Assembly (NCBI RefSeq): GCF_003545805.1
Contig: NZ_NMQR01000028.1
Location: 329-63,482 of the forward strand
Length of the DNA: 63,154 nucleotides
Origin: Photorhabdus sp. CRCIA-P01
Lineage (GTDB): Bacteria > Pseudomonadota > Gammaproteobacteria > Enterobacterales > Enterobacteriaceae
Direction: 5' to 3'
Within the stretch, counting starts at the first letter, position 1. Every line of letters starts with the position of its first letter. A program made the translations under genes and the position numbers. This document shows positions 33,793 to 44,742 of this stretch, piece by piece. Under the pieces are notes generated by a model, which saw nothing but the letters and a program-made list of their open reading frames with translations, was not told where the DNA came from and did not search any database.

Positions 33793-34683
33793 TCAGCCTT
33801 TTACTCCCCCTGCGGTCAAACCACTGACTAGCCAGCGTTGGGCAACCAAGAAGACGATGGTGATAGGGAGCGCTGAGAGCACAGCGGCGGCGGCAAAATC
33901 GCCCCAAAGATAGTTCTGTGGGTTAAGGTACTGTTGCATGCCGACAGCCAAAGTATAATTGCTCACATCTCTGAGAAGCAGTGAGGCAACAGGCACTTCC
34001 GTAATGACACCAATGAAGGAAAGAATGAATACTACTGCCAGAATTGGTACAGAAAGCGGTAGCAGAACCAGACGGAAAGCCTGCCACGGCGTCGCGCCAT
34101 CAAGCGCAGCCGCCTCTTCCAAGGAGCCATCAATGGTTTCGAAATAACCTTTAATTGTCCAGACATGCAACGCAATGCCCCCCAGATAAGCAAAAATCAC
34201 ACCTCCGTGGGTATTAAGGCCGATAAACGGTATATATTCCCCCAAACGATCAAACAGGGCATATAGCGCCACCAAGAAAAGTACAGCCGGGAACATCTGA
34301 AAAATCAGCATGCCTTTCAATAAGGTACTTTTACCGCGAAAACGCATACGGGCAAAAGCATAAGCACAGGTGGTTGATAATGTAACGATACCGACGGCGG
34401 TAATAAAGGCGACCTTAACAGAGTTCCAGAGCCATAGCATAACTGGGAAAGGTGGCGGTGTAACATGACCATCTGGTGACACCACGCTGTAGCCAAGTGC
34501 TAATTTCCAATGCTCCCAAGAGATGCTTTCCGGGATCAAACTACCCGTGGCAAAATTCCCCGGCCGCAGAGAGATAGTAATAACCATTAGCAGCGGGAAT
34601 AAAATCATGGCAATAAAGGATAACATCAACAAATGTGTCGCCAACACACGCCATTTCTGTGATTTGGGTTGAACCATCGCCAT
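33793..34683 (-). CDS. malG: Maltose ABC transporter permease MalG
   Basis: MalG is one of two membrane subunits of the MalFGK2 importer. The 296-residue protein equals the E. coli length and has six hydrophobic segments. The EAA loop [25 protein letters not shown] (about 190-214) contacts MalK. It ends in [10 protein letters not shown], typical of MalG. It follows malF after a 12-bp gap and is the last gene of malEFG. Confidence 0.97.
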   Translation of the reverse strand: MAMVQPKSQKWRVLATHLLMLSFIAMILFPLLMVITISLRPGNFATGSLIPESISWEHWKLALGYSVVSPDGHVTPPPFPVMLWLWNSVKVAFITAVGIVTLSTTCAYAFARMRFRGKSTLLKGMLIFQMFPAVLFLVALYALFDRLGEYIPFIGLNTHGGVIFAYLGGIALHVWTIKGYFETIDGSLEEAAALDGATPWQAFRLVLLPLSVPILAVVFILSFIGVITEVPVASLLLRDVSNYTLAVGMQQYLNPQNYLWGDFAAAAVLSALPITIVFLVAQRWLVSGLTAGGVKG

Positions 34684-34695
34684 TGCATTCCCTCC

Positions 34696-36252
34696 TTAGT
34701 CAAATTTAATGCGGGTAGCTTTCAAGTTAATAATCGCCAGCGCACCCACCAGCAAAAAGATCACTGTGGCAATCGCCGCAGCCAAACCAAAATCCTGACC
34801 ACTACCACCATCGAAAGCAATACGGTAGGTATAGTTCACCAATAAATCGGTATAGCCTGCCGGTGTCGTGGTGCCAATGCGATCTGGCCTGCCATTGGTT
34901 AACAACTGAATCAGAACAAAGTTGTTAAAGTTAAAGGCAAAACTGGCAATCATCAGCGGTGTCAGCGGTTTAATCAGCAATGGGAAGGTAATCTTGAAAA
35001 AATTCTGCAACGGCCCCGCACCATCCATCGCCGATGCCTCATACAAATCGTCTGGTATTGCCTTTAACAACCCCATGCAGAGGATCATCATGTAGGGATA
35101 CCCAAGCCAGGTATTCACTATAATCAGCATGGTTCGGGCCATCGTTGGATCGGTAAGCCAAGCAGGTTTAAGACCGAACAGGCCGTTAAGCAACAGATTG
35201 ATCTCACCGAAACTCTGATTAAACAATCCCTTAAAAATCAAAATAGAAATAAATGATGGCACTGCATAAGGCAGAATCAGTAGCATGCGATAAACACCAC
35301 GGCCTTTCAACGCCTCCCACTGCACAATGCAAGCCAGAACCATGCCAACAGCGACTGTCAGTACCACCGTGAACAAAGAAAAGACAACCGTCCAAACAAA
35401 AATAGCGAGGAACGGTTTCTGAATACCTTCATCCTGGATCACACGCAGGAAATTTTTCCAGCCGATGGAAACAGTAAATCCTGGCGTCAAAGTCTCATTT
35501 CCCCATCTTCCCTCAGCATTGACAGACTGATAGAAACCGGTATCGATATTGGGGCGATAAAGCGTACCTGTTTGATTGTTAGTAAGAGTCTTGCCATCTT
35601 CCCCAAGAGAGTATTGAGGATGCACACCAGAGAATTGACGCAGTGAACTCATTCTCAGCCGGTCACCATCCGGTAAAACAGCAACTAACTGGTTCAGCGC
35701 CTGTCGATTCTGGGTGATAATGCGCAATGTCGCGGCTTCACCGTTCTCAATGTTGTCCTGCTCGTGCAAGTGTAAAGTCGTCTCTTTTGTTACTGACAGA
35801 GAAAATGGCTCGGATACCAGTTGTTTAGTCTGGCCCGGTGCGCTCAGTGCCAAAACCCACAGGTCCGATTTTGGGTAAAGCCTGAAAGTCAATGTTTGCC
35901 CTGATTGATACTGACGACTCATCAGGACAGATTGTGCACGTTCAAAAGTTAGTTGATTGGTACTGCTATAGTTGGTAAAGGCGATGGCGATGGTGCAAAT
36001 AAGCGGAAACAGTACAAACAATCCCATTCCGGCTATACCCGGATAGACATAGCGCCAGGCATAAGTATTGCGGTTGGCAAAAACGTAAGTCCCCATTCCT
36101 AACAATACCAGTGTCAGTATTGCGAATAGATACTCTCCCTGTGAGTACATCAATACCACCAGATAACCGGTAAAGAGTATACACAAGCTCACTGCAAACC
36201 ATTTCAGAGCAGAATGCTGCCACCATGATGTTTTTTCGAGCGTCGCTGACAT
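34696..36252 (-). CDS. malF: Maltose ABC transporter permease MalF
   Basis: MalF holds the maltose site in the membrane and has the large periplasmic P2 loop, here about residues 95-275, that touches MalE. The protein has 518 residues (514 in E. coli) and about eight membrane segments. The EAA loop is YEASAMDGAGPLQNFFKITFPLL (about 400). It is the second gene of malEFG, and a hairpin lies between it and malE. Confidence 0.97.
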   Translation of the reverse strand: MSATLEKTSWWQHSALKWFAVSLCILFTGYLVVLMYSQGEYLFAILTLVLLGMGTYVFANRNTYAWRYVYPGIAGMGLFVLFPLICTIAIAFTNYSSTNQLTFERAQSVLMSRQYQSGQTLTFRLYPKSDLWVLALSAPGQTKQLVSEPFSLSVTKETTLHLHEQDNIENGEAATLRIITQNRQALNQLVAVLPDGDRLRMSSLRQFSGVHPQYSLGEDGKTLTNNQTGTLYRPNIDTGFYQSVNAEGRWGNETLTPGFTVSIGWKNFLRVIQDEGIQKPFLAIFVWTVVFSLFTVVLTVAVGMVLACIVQWEALKGRGVYRMLLILPYAVPSFISILIFKGLFNQSFGEINLLLNGLFGLKPAWLTDPTMARTMLIIVNTWLGYPYMMILCMGLLKAIPDDLYEASAMDGAGPLQNFFKITFPLLIKPLTPLMIASFAFNFNNFVLIQLLTNGRPDRIGTTTPAGYTDLLVNYTYRIAFDGGSGQDFGLAAAIATVIFLLVGALAIINLKATRIKFD

Positions 36253-36306
36253 AATGCTCTTCCTTTTTACTACGACATAACAGTTTTGCGGATAGCTTAA
36301 TCAATC

Positions 36307-36341
36307 TTCCTGCAAACAGGCATCCTTACTGGTTGCAGGAA
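36307..36341. other. Hairpin in the malE-malF gap
   Basis: TTCCTGCAA (36307-36315) pairs with TTGCAGGAA (36333-36341). In E. coli REP hairpins in the same gap stabilise malE mRNA and make MalE far more abundant than MalF. This different hairpin may play that part. It has no terminator U-tract. Confidence 0.55.
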
Positions 36342-36376
36342 AGAGACACCCTTCTCGGGAGAAGAGCGCTCACAGG

Positions 36377-37579
36377 TTACTTGGTTATGCGGGCTTCCGC
36401 GTCACTTAATGCGGCATCAACGGTCTGACGGCCGGTCAACGCATTAACAACAGCGCTGCGCATGGCATACCAAAAACTGCTCATTTGTGAGACATTCGGC
36501 ATGATTTCGCCTTTTTGAGCATTTTCCATCGTGGCGGCAATACGTGGGTCCTTGGCCAGAATATCCTGATAGGATTTCAGTGCCACAGCTCCCAACGGTT
36601 TATCCTTGTTCACCATCTCCAGACCTTCGTTGGTCAGCAAATAGTTTTCCAAGAACTCCTTCGCTAGCTCTTTATTCGGGCTGGCGGCATTGATACCTGC
36701 CGTCAATATGCCGACAAACGGTTTAGACGGATGGCCTTTAAAGGTTGGTAACAACGCCACGCCGTAATTTATATTATTTTTGTCGATGTTGGACCACGTC
36801 CACGGACCGTTGATGGTCATCGCCGTTTCACCTTTGTTGAACGCGGCTTCGGCAATGGAATAATCAGCATCCGCGTTCAGATGCTTATTTTTCACTAAAT
36901 CTATAATAAAATTCAGCCCTGCCTTGGAACCTGCATTATTCACTCCGGCGTTTTTCACATCGTATGCGCCATTTTCCAACTTGAAAGCATACCCGCCGTC
37001 CGCCGCAATCAGCGGCCAGGAGAAATAAGGCTCTTGCAGATTAAACATAATGGCGCTTTTGCCTTTGCTCTTCAGTTCCTTATCCAGAGCCGGGATCTCT
37101 TCCCAAGTTTTTGGCGGGGTCTTCACCAAGTCTTTATTGTAGATAAGAGAGAGGGCTTCAACGGCGATAGGATAACCGACCAGTTTACCGTCGTAACGTA
37201 CAGCATCCCAAGTGAATGGAAATAACTTATCCTTGAAGTTCTGATCCGGCGTGATTTCCGCCACCAACCCAGACTGGGCATAGCCGCCAAAACGGTCATG
37301 AGCCCAGAAGATAATATCCGGCCCATCACCGGTTGCTGCGACTTGTGAATACTTCTCTTCAAACTTGTTTGGATGCTCAACAGTCACATTGACACCCGTA
37401 TCTTTTTCAAATTTCTCACCAACTTGTGCCAGGCCATTGTAGCCTTTATCGCCGTTGATCCAGATAACTAGCTTACCTTCTTCAATTTTTGCAAAAACAG
37501 AGGCAGAAAGTACCAGTGAAGCTAAAACAGAAAGCGCCAGGGTACGGGCGCCTACTTTTAAGGTTGTTTTTATCATCAT
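36377..37579 (-). CDS. malE: Periplasmic maltose-binding protein
   Basis: MalE binds maltose and maltodextrins in the periplasm and delivers them to MalFG. The precursor has 400 residues with a Sec signal peptide of about 30 residues ending SASVFA before [19 protein letters not shown]. The mature protein keeps [24 protein letters not shown], the binding-site [20 protein letters not shown] and [10 protein letters not shown]. Two ATGs in a row start the gene, with AAGGAC upstream. It is the first gene of malEFG and is divergent from malK. Confidence 0.97.
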   Translation of the reverse strand: MMIKTTLKVGARTLALSVLASLVLSASVFAKIEEGKLVIWINGDKGYNGLAQVGEKFEKDTGVNVTVEHPNKFEEKYSQVAATGDGPDIIFWAHDRFGGYAQSGLVAEITPDQNFKDKLFPFTWDAVRYDGKLVGYPIAVEALSLIYNKDLVKTPPKTWEEIPALDKELKSKGKSAIMFNLQEPYFSWPLIAADGGYAFKLENGAYDVKNAGVNNAGSKAGLNFIIDLVKNKHLNADADYSIAEAAFNKGETAMTINGPWTWSNIDKNNINYGVALLPTFKGHPSKPFVGILTAGINAASPNKELAKEFLENYLLTNEGLEMVNKDKPLGAVALKSYQDILAKDPRIAATMENAQKGEIMPNVSQMSSFWYAMRSAVVNALTGRQTVDAALSDAEARITK

Positions 37580-37675
37580 TCCGTCCTTATAGTAGTTTGA
37601 ATAGGTTCAGGGTGAACTGTTTTGTTACATTGGCGGAGAATGCTGATCTAGTGTGCAATCAACAATGGAAAGTCT

Positions 37676-37854
37676 CATCCTCCCCTACTCTACTCCCTGC
37701 CCGGAATGGCTGTGATCTCTATTACAAAAACAGAAGAACCGTGCCGTTGACCACAAAAAGGGGCATCTTTTTTTGCGATAAATATCACAATTTATCCAGT
37801 AGCTCATACCTAACCAGCTCAACGACGCTTATCTCATCCTCCTAACTCCTCCCC
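37676..37854. promoter_or_regulatory. Divergent malE/malK control region (CRP and MalT sites)
   Basis: MalT-box matches on the minus strand are GGGGAGGATG (37676-37685, 9 of 10), GAGGATGAGA (37832-37841) and GGGGAGGAGT (37845-37854, 9 of 10). Two CRP-like sites lie between: TGTGATCTCTATTACA (37711-37726) and TTGCGATAAATATCACAA (about 37773-37790). E. coli has the same plan, MalT sites at both ends with CRP sites in the middle, which gives joint activation of malEFG and malK-lamB-malM. Sites were found by eye. Confidence 0.8.
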
Positions 37855-37957
37855 CATAAAAAACTTGGGTATGGAGGATTTACTCATCCGTCATCTTAAA
37901 CACACTCTGGTTTATCATTTTTCACCGCGAATTGCGGTGATAAGTCCGGGGGAACAC

Positions 37958-39067
37958 ATGTCGAGCGTCACATTACATAATGTATCGAAGGCTTATGGTG
38001 AAACTATTATTTCCAAGAACATCAACCTTGAGATACAAGAAGGAGAATTTATCGTCTTTGTCGGTCCATCAGGTTGTGGAAAATCGACAATATTAAGGAT
38101 GATTGCGGGTCTGGAAGATGTGACTGCCGGTGATTTGCTGATCAATAACATCCGAATGAACGATGTGCCACCCGCCAAACGCGGCGTTGGAATGGTTTTT
38201 CAGTCTTATGCACTGTATCCCCACCTGTCTGTTGCAGACAATATGTCATTCGGCATGAAACTGGCTGGCGCCAAAAAAAGTGATATTCAGCAACGGGTAA
38301 AGCAAATTGCCGAGATGCTTCAACTCGCTCACCTGCTTGATCGCCGTCCTAAAGCCCTATCAGGTGGGCAACGTCAACGCGTTGCTATTGGCCGTACTCT
38401 GGTCGCTGAACCCAGTGTTTTTCTATTAGACGAACCGCTTTCCAACCTGGATGCCGCACTGCGGGTCCAAATGCGCATTGAGATCTCACGCCTGCACAAA
38501 CGATTGCAACGTACGATGATTTATGTCACCCACGATCAGGTTGAAGCAATGACGCTGGCCGACAGAATCGTGGTACTGGATGGTGGAGATGTTGCCCAGA
38601 TTGGCAAACCTCTTGAACTTTACCACTATCCCGTTAATCGTTTTGTTGCCAGCTTTATTGGTTCACCCAAAATGAATTTCCTGCCAGTTAAAGTCACGGC
38701 CACCGCCGTCGATCAGGTACAAATTACTCTGCCCAATCGCCAGCAGATCTGGCTTCCCGTAGAAAGCCAAGGGGTAAAAGTAGGCAGCAATGTATCTCTG
38801 GGTATACGCCCAGAACACCTCCTTCCGAGTGATATCGCAGATGTCACGCTGGAAGGCATAGTTCAGGTTGTTGAACAGCTGGGAAATGAAACCCAGGTTC
38901 ACATTGAAATCCCGGCCATTCATCAGAATCTGGTTTATCGCCAGCCTGATGTTGTACTGGTGGAAGAAGGAGCGACCTTCACCATCGGATTACCTCCCCA
39001 CCGCTGCCATTTGTTCCGGGAAGACGGAACAACATGCCAGCGTTTGCATAAAGAACCCGGTGTTTGA
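37958..39067 (+). CDS. malK: Maltose ABC transporter ATPase
   Basis: MalK drives the maltose importer and also holds MalT inactive when no substrate is moving. The 369-residue protein (371 in E. coli) has Walker [12 protein letters not shown], the Q-loop, [13 protein letters not shown], Walker [17 protein letters not shown], the switch histidine VTHDQ, and a C-terminal regulatory domain with [12 protein letters not shown] took the ATG at 37958 behind GGGGGA; the frame upstream is not MalK-like. Confidence 0.97.
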   Translation: MSSVTLHNVSKAYGETIISKNINLEIQEGEFIVFVGPSGCGKSTILRMIAGLEDVTAGDLLINNIRMNDVPPAKRGVGMVFQSYALYPHLSVADNMSFGMKLAGAKKSDIQQRVKQIAEMLQLAHLLDRRPKALSGGQRQRVAIGRTLVAEPSVFLLDEPLSNLDAALRVQMRIEISRLHKRLQRTMIYVTHDQVEAMTLADRIVVLDGGDVAQIGKPLELYHYPVNRFVASFIGSPKMNFLPVKVTATAVDQVQITLPNRQQIWLPVESQGVKVGSNVSLGIRPEHLLPSDIADVTLEGIVQVVEQLGNETQVHIEIPAIHQNLVYRQPDVVLVEEGATFTIGLPPHRCHLFREDGTTCQRLHKEPGV

Positions 39068-39100
39068 ACCTGAGCTAATTACAAAACGACAGGAGAATAA

Positions 39101-40396
<1,296 letters not shown>

Positions 40397-40456
40397 TGCC
40401 ATTAAAAATGGCTGGTTTTAGGTAAACAGGGTTATTTAGCCACTATTAGCGCTTTG

Positions 40457-40499
40457 GACTGATATGCCTTTTGCTCGTGGATATCAGTCTCTTTTTTTC
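40457..40499 (+). terminator. Terminator/attenuator between lamB and malM
   Basis: GACTGATAT (40457-40465) pairs with ATATCAGTC (40481-40489). A T-tract TCTTTTTTT follows at once. It should end most lamB transcripts before malM, so malM would be made at a lower level or from read-through. Confidence 0.75.
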
Positions 40500-40518
40500 A
40501 ACCGAACAAAGGTAAGAA

Positions 40519-41436
40519 ATGAAAACCAAACTTATCTCATTTTGTCTTAGTGCCTTACTCTGTAGCGCAGCTCCTCTGATAAGCCATGCAACACCTATCA
40601 CTACAACAACTAAGGCAACCACGACACAGGATGCTGTTGTACCTTCCCTCTCAACAGCAGCGCTGCAAAAACTGAACTGGCTGCCAGTTAACCCAAACGA
40701 TACGCAGACCATTATCCTCAATGCCACATCCCAGCACCTTAATGAAGGAAACATTCAGGGGCCAATCGCGGCATTCGCGCTGCCGGCAAACCGAGGCTCT
40801 CTGGATATTACCCTGAGCAGCTTAGTACAAGATAAACAAGTTTACGTACCAAATGTTTTAGTACTGGATCAAGGATTACGCCCCGCTGCATTTTATCCAA
40901 GTGACTATTTTCCGTATGAACGTCCAGGGGTTATGTCCACAGATCGGCTGGAAGGTACATTAAAGCTGACGCCAGCATTAGGACAACAGCAAATTTATAT
41001 ACTGGTCTACACCACCCGTACCAATTTACAGAAATCCACACAAATGGTTGATCCCGCCAAAGCTTATGCTCAAGGCGTCGGTAATGCCGTTCCCGCTATT
41101 CCAGATCCCGTTGCCCGTCATACGCAAACCGGTACGTTGAAGCTGAAAGTGAAATCGGAACAAAACACCGGCAACATTACGATTGGTCAAGTCTTCTCAA
41201 GTCCAGCACAAGAACCGATCACTATCGGACCAACACATCCCATCGTAACGCCGTCTACACCGCAAAAAGTCAAACCGGTCTTGAGTGATACAGAGCGCTA
41301 TTTCAGTGATGCAATTAAAAAGGAAATTAATAATGGCAATATTGAGAAGGCACTCAATCTTCTAGATGAAGCAGAACGCCTTGGCTCCTCGACTGCACGA
41401 GAAACATTTATCAACAGCATCAAAAACAAGGAATAA
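40519..41436 (+). CDS. malM: Maltose regulon periplasmic protein MalM
   Basis: MalM is a periplasmic protein of the maltose regulon with no settled function. The 305-residue precursor (306 in E. coli) has a signal peptide of about 23 residues (MKTKLISFCLSALLCSAAPLISHA). It carries the conserved VLDQGLRPAAFYPSDYF, RLEGTLKLTPALGQQ, DPAKAYAQGVGNAVP and a C-terminal LLDEAERLGSS. It lies behind lamB. A hairpin at 41453-41475 closes the unit. Confidence 0.95.
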   Translation: MKTKLISFCLSALLCSAAPLISHATPITTTTKATTTQDAVVPSLSTAALQKLNWLPVNPNDTQTIILNATSQHLNEGNIQGPIAAFALPANRGSLDITLSSLVQDKQVYVPNVLVLDQGLRPAAFYPSDYFPYERPGVMSTDRLEGTLKLTPALGQQQIYILVYTTRTNLQKSTQMVDPAKAYAQGVGNAVPAIPDPVARHTQTGTLKLKVKSEQNTGNITIGQVFSSPAQEPITIGPTHPIVTPSTPQKVKPVLSDTERYFSDAIKKEINNGNIEKALNLLDEAERLGSSTARETFINSIKNKE

Positions 41437-41452
41437 ACCGTTTACAAAACAA

Positions 41453-41475
41453 ATGCTCTCCGAAGAGGAGGGCAT
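41453..41475. terminator. Hairpin after malM
   Basis: ATGCTCTCC (41453-41461) pairs with GGAGGGCAT (41467-41475), with one G-T pair and a 5-base loop. It stands 17 bp after malM and 25 bp before the end of the convergent glycosyltransferase gene. There is no strong U-tract. The same ATGC-CTCC stem motif occurs at 17375 and 49931. Confidence 0.6.
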
Positions 41476-41499
41476 CAGGTTTAACTTTCATCACATTTT

Positions 41500-42576
41500 C
41501 TAGTCGGGATGGAGGGATAAAGCTTTAGTGATTCTTAATAGGAAATTATCTTCGTAAAGAAAAGCAATAGAATTTTTTATTGCATAATGATCTCTTATTT
41601 TATATTCATCAATAATGAGTTGTAATTTTTTAGACAATTCAAGAATATGACCTGATTTATAAAGTTCACCATTTAAATCATTGATGATATCGTTCGGGCC
41701 ACACTGACAATCTGAACTAATACAATAGATACCATAAGATATTGCTTCCGCTAATACCATGCCAAAACCTTCATATTTTGATGTTAAAATAAGAGCTGAT
41801 ACTTCTTTTATCCTACCCATAACAAATCCCCAAGGTTGATCTTTCCAACCGTACCAAATAATATTGTTATTTATATTAAGTTGTGAAGATAATTCTTTTA
41901 AATAACCTTCATCATCACCAGAACCTATTATATGTAACTCCCAATGACCATACAATTGTGAAAGCGCTAAAAAGAGTTCAGTTAAATTTTTTGACTTGTA
42001 GGCAAGAACTCTTCCAACATATAAGAATCTGGCTATGTGTTTCGGTTGAGGAATTATAAAGGAGTTCATTTTGATAGGATTGAAAATAAGATGAAGCTTC
42101 TCTATTTTTATCCCAAAGGATAACATTTGATCTCTTAAATCAGAACTGATTACAAGGTGCTCGTCAGCACAGCATAAGTCTTTAATTCTCTGTCCGGTAG
42201 GATTTCTAATGGAGGTATGCAGCCAAGAATAAATTTTTACTGGGAAATTAATTTTTCCACAGGAGAGTCGAGCAATATTACAAGATGTTGTGTCTAAACT
42301 TATTAGAGTCTCAGGGTGAAATCTTTCTAATACCAGGGACAGTTCGCATACAATATCCTGACGAGACACGTAATTGCTTGACGCTAAGGAGATATATTGA
42401 GCATTAGATAACCAAGCACGATTTTCAATTCTATTTTTCTCATTTAGAGATATGAAAATAAAATCAATTCCAATGTTGGCACGGTCAATCAAATTTATTA
42501 AATTCGAACATACCGTTTCTACCCCGCCATATCCATTCAAGAAAAGATCATGGTATATTATGAATATTTTTTTCAT
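41500..42576 (-). CDS. Family 4 glycosyltransferase
   Basis: A 358-residue GT-B enzyme of family GT4. The N-terminal domain begins KKIFIIYHDLFLNGYGGVETVCSNL, with the usual glycine-rich start. The C-terminal donor domain has RFLYVGRV, then LHIIGSGDDEGYLKEL and SKYEGFGMVLAEAISYG (E-x7-E motif). It retains the donor sugar stereochemistry; the donor and acceptor are unknown. The ATG at 42576 has AAAGGG upstream. It is the last of four closely packed minus-strand genes, 10 bp behind the PIG-L deacetylase gene. Base composition is far more AT-rich than malM. Confidence 0.88.
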   Translation of the reverse strand: MKKIFIIYHDLFLNGYGGVETVCSNLINLIDRANIGIDFIFISLNEKNRIENRAWLSNAQYISLASSNYVSRQDIVCELSLVLERFHPETLISLDTTSCNIARLSCGKINFPVKIYSWLHTSIRNPTGQRIKDLCCADEHLVISSDLRDQMLSFGIKIEKLHLIFNPIKMNSFIIPQPKHIARFLYVGRVLAYKSKNLTELFLALSQLYGHWELHIIGSGDDEGYLKELSSQLNINNNIIWYGWKDQPWGFVMGRIKEVSALILTSKYEGFGMVLAEAISYGIYCISSDCQCGPNDIINDLNGELYKSGHILELSKKLQLIIDEYKIRDHYAIKNSIAFLYEDNFLLRITKALSLHPD

Positions 42577-42586
42577 TATCAACCCT

Positions 42587-43357
42587 TTACTTAATTAACC
42601 AAAAACGCTCTTGGACTTTTATTTTATTAATCGCATGATGATATTTTTCCAATGAAATTAAAAGATTTGATTTATTATCAAACAGAGGTTCTAATTGAGA
42701 TTCATAAAATAGGATGTTTTGCATTTTTTCTTTTAAATCAATATCCACCAATATGGCGTGCTTATTAAATTTGTTATTTCTTAATAAAGCACTTTCCAAA
42801 CTATCGGGGTTAATAACAGGGTATTGACCTAAAACATAGGGAAAATCTTCATAAAGTAATATTTTGAACTTACGTGAACCTGTTATGTTATGTACCAGAT
42901 TGTTTATTATGATGTGATCCACATGTCGACCTATTCCCAAAGGAGCATATATATAATCAGGTTGATAATTTAACAATATTTTGTCGATGAGATCTTGAGC
43001 CATATCGGATGCATAATCTGATTTATGCATCAGGCCACTATAAATCATGGCAGAACTTTTATACATAGGTTCACCGTATTGATCGGTTCTGTAAATACAA
43101 TCTAAAATTTTACCATGTATTGGAATCGCTGATAATTTATTGCAAAAAGCAATATCTTCATTAGCTCGCTTTGAGTAAAATTTTATAAATGAATACATAT
43201 TATCATAATGTGAATAATGAGATGTAAGATTTTTGTCATATTCAGTAAAAAATGTTAAAATAACCACCTTTTGATTTTCTGAAACTAATTTATGTATTAA
43301 ACCGCCAGCGCTTAAAGCCACATCATCTAAATGGGGTGATAGAAATAGATGTATCAT
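42587..43357 (-). CDS. PIG-L (LmbE-like) N-deacetylase
   Basis: A 256-residue zinc-dependent deacetylase of the PIG-L family. The first metal motif is SPHLDDVAL (His9, Asp11, Asp12), and the second is GRHVDH (His145 to His148). Relatives remove N-acetyl groups from GlcNAc conjugates (MshB, BshB, GlcNAc-PI deacetylase). It starts one base after the RyR gene stop, with GGAG upstream. Next to a GT4 enzyme it most likely deacetylates the amino sugar that the GT adds; this is an inference. Confidence 0.88.
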   Translation of the reverse strand: MIHLFLSPHLDDVALSAGGLIHKLVSENQKVVILTFFTEYDKNLTSHYSHYDNMYSFIKFYSKRANEDIAFCNKLSAIPIHGKILDCIYRTDQYGEPMYKSSAMIYSGLMHKSDYASDMAQDLIDKILLNYQPDYIYAPLGIGRHVDHIIINNLVHNITGSRKFKILLYEDFPYVLGQYPVINPDSLESALLRNNKFNKHAILVDIDLKEKMQNILFYESQLEPLFDNKSNLLISLEKYHHAINKIKVQERFWLIK

Positions 43358-43358
43358 T

Positions 43359-44105
43359 TCAAGTCTCCATGCAAAGGCGATTATATTTTATTTCCATGAG
43401 TACAATATAAATAGCGGCTAAATCAATGCGTATCCCATCCCTGTTTTTTATAAAATCTGAGTTGTCAATGCTTGGCTTTTCTTGGAATTGCACTCTTTCA
43501 TCATGGGCATAAAATTCTTTCATTATATTAAACCAGCTGGCATGGATTCTTTTTGCTGCAACGTCTATTACGCTGTCACTGTGACCTAATATTGTCATTA
43601 AATCAGAAAAAATAGCATCGTTTGTAGAAAGCAGAATTTCATAATTAAAATCATCAAACACAATATTATCATCATATAAATAAATATCTTTTATTACTTC
43701 TAATATAATACTCAGGTCACTCTTTATTAACCTTTTCTCAAACGCCTTTTCTTTTTCAGTGAATGCTTGATAAGGTTTTAAAAAATTAACTTGTAAGTTG
43801 TATTCAATCTCAAGTTTTGTTATTGATTCTTGCATAGCAGTTTTATTATCGACTAAATATTTTGCACACCATAAATCGTGTACACAAGAGGCCAGAATAT
43901 CTAAATTACCGTTCCGTTCTAAGAATATACATATTTCAGAAAATAATTTAATTTGTGAATTATTTAACTGGCAATTTAAAGTTGTAGGATGAGAATTAAA
44001 TATAAACGAAGCTTGCTTTAATCTTCTCTGAATCTCTTTGGTTAAATATATTGAATTTAAATTAATTGTGCTATCCAGCAGTTTTTTGTTATTTTCTTTA
44101 CTCAT
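43359..44105 (-). CDS. Protein with a RyR (ryanodine-receptor repeat) domain
   Basis: A 248-residue soluble protein. I recognise a RyR repeat by ILASCVHDLWCAKYL (70-84) and FLKPYQAFTEKEKAFEKRLIKSDLSIIL (108-135). These match the RyR pattern LA-x-x-VHD-x-W followed by L-x-PY-x-x-(L/F)-x-EKE-x-x-(Y/F)-(D/E). The remaining C-terminal half (140-248) is unassigned, with several His and Asp residues. Bacterial RyR domains are rare and their ligand is not settled; nucleotide-derived ligands have been suggested. An AGGAG site precedes the ATG. It lies between a nucleotidyltransferase and a deacetylase. Confidence 0.6.
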   Translation of the reverse strand: MSKENNKKLLDSTINLNSIYLTKEIQRRLKQASFIFNSHPTTLNCQLNNSQIKLFSEICIFLERNGNLDILASCVHDLWCAKYLVDNKTAMQESITKLEIEYNLQVNFLKPYQAFTEKEKAFEKRLIKSDLSIILEVIKDIYLYDDNIVFDDFNYEILLSTNDAIFSDLMTILGHSDSVIDVAAKRIHASWFNIMKEFYAHDERVQFQEKPSIDNSDFIKNRDGIRIDLAAIYIVLMEIKYNRLCMET

Positions 44106-44115
44106 GATCCATCTC

Positions 44116-44742
44116 CTATTCCTCGTTCATTAACCTTATTTCTGTTGATGATATATCTAAGCGAAATAGATTTTCTGGAATAGATTCAAATAAAAACCGA
44201 TGTTCCTCTCTAATATTCACCAAATCATCAACGGTATGATATTTATTATTAAAAAAACGTCCTGCCACCAAGAATCTACAATCATTACTCTTAATTGTCA
44301 TAAGAGATTTTTTTAATCCTTCCTCACCTCCATAATAAATAGGGTTATTAATTTCTTGACATAAATCGGCACCAATTACAAAAATTGCGCCCTGATAAAT
44401 ATGCGACTTTTGAGTAAAAAATTCAGCGTCACTTAAAACTATATCTCCTTTTTCCTGAAATTGTCTTATCCTCTTGAAAATTTCATCGGTTGAAATTGTA
44501 AGTTTTACCGCATTCTTGATTGACAGTTCATAATATGGTTTTCTTTTAGTCATCGCTGTAGCGATTTCTTTTAATTCTTCATGGCCTTTATGAAGTGGAT
44601 TGAAAGAACCCGATAAAATTAAAGAATTTTTCCAGTCTATGTCTGTATTGTTAAAGTCTCCGTTTCTATCAATATGTATATAATTCAACTTACCATTAAT
44701 TAAATCGATTAGATAACGCTCATTCTGGTTAGGCATATTCAT
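44116..44742 (-). CDS. Cytidylyl/adenylyltransferase (NadD-like HxGH fold)
   Basis: A 208-residue nucleotidyltransferase of the HIGH superfamily. The core motif is SGSFNPLHKGHEEL (His51-x-Gly-His54), and the C-terminal motif is DISSTEIR (about 196-203), as in NMN/nicotinate-nucleotide adenylyltransferases. There is an added 40-residue N-terminus. It would activate a phosphorylated compound with ATP or CTP. The substrate is unknown; NAD synthesis is unlikely as the sole role because the gene sits in an accessory cluster. First gene of the second half of the cluster, 10 bp before the RyR gene. Confidence 0.82.
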   Translation of the reverse strand: MNMPNQNERYLIDLINGKLNYIHIDRNGDFNNTDIDWKNSLILSGSFNPLHKGHEELKEIATAMTKRKPYYELSIKNAVKLTISTDEIFKRIRQFQEKGDIVLSDAEFFTQKSHIYQGAIFVIGADLCQEINNPIYYGGEEGLKKSLMTIKSNDCRFLVAGRFFNNKYHTVDDLVNIREEHRFLFESIPENLFRLDISSTEIRLMNEE

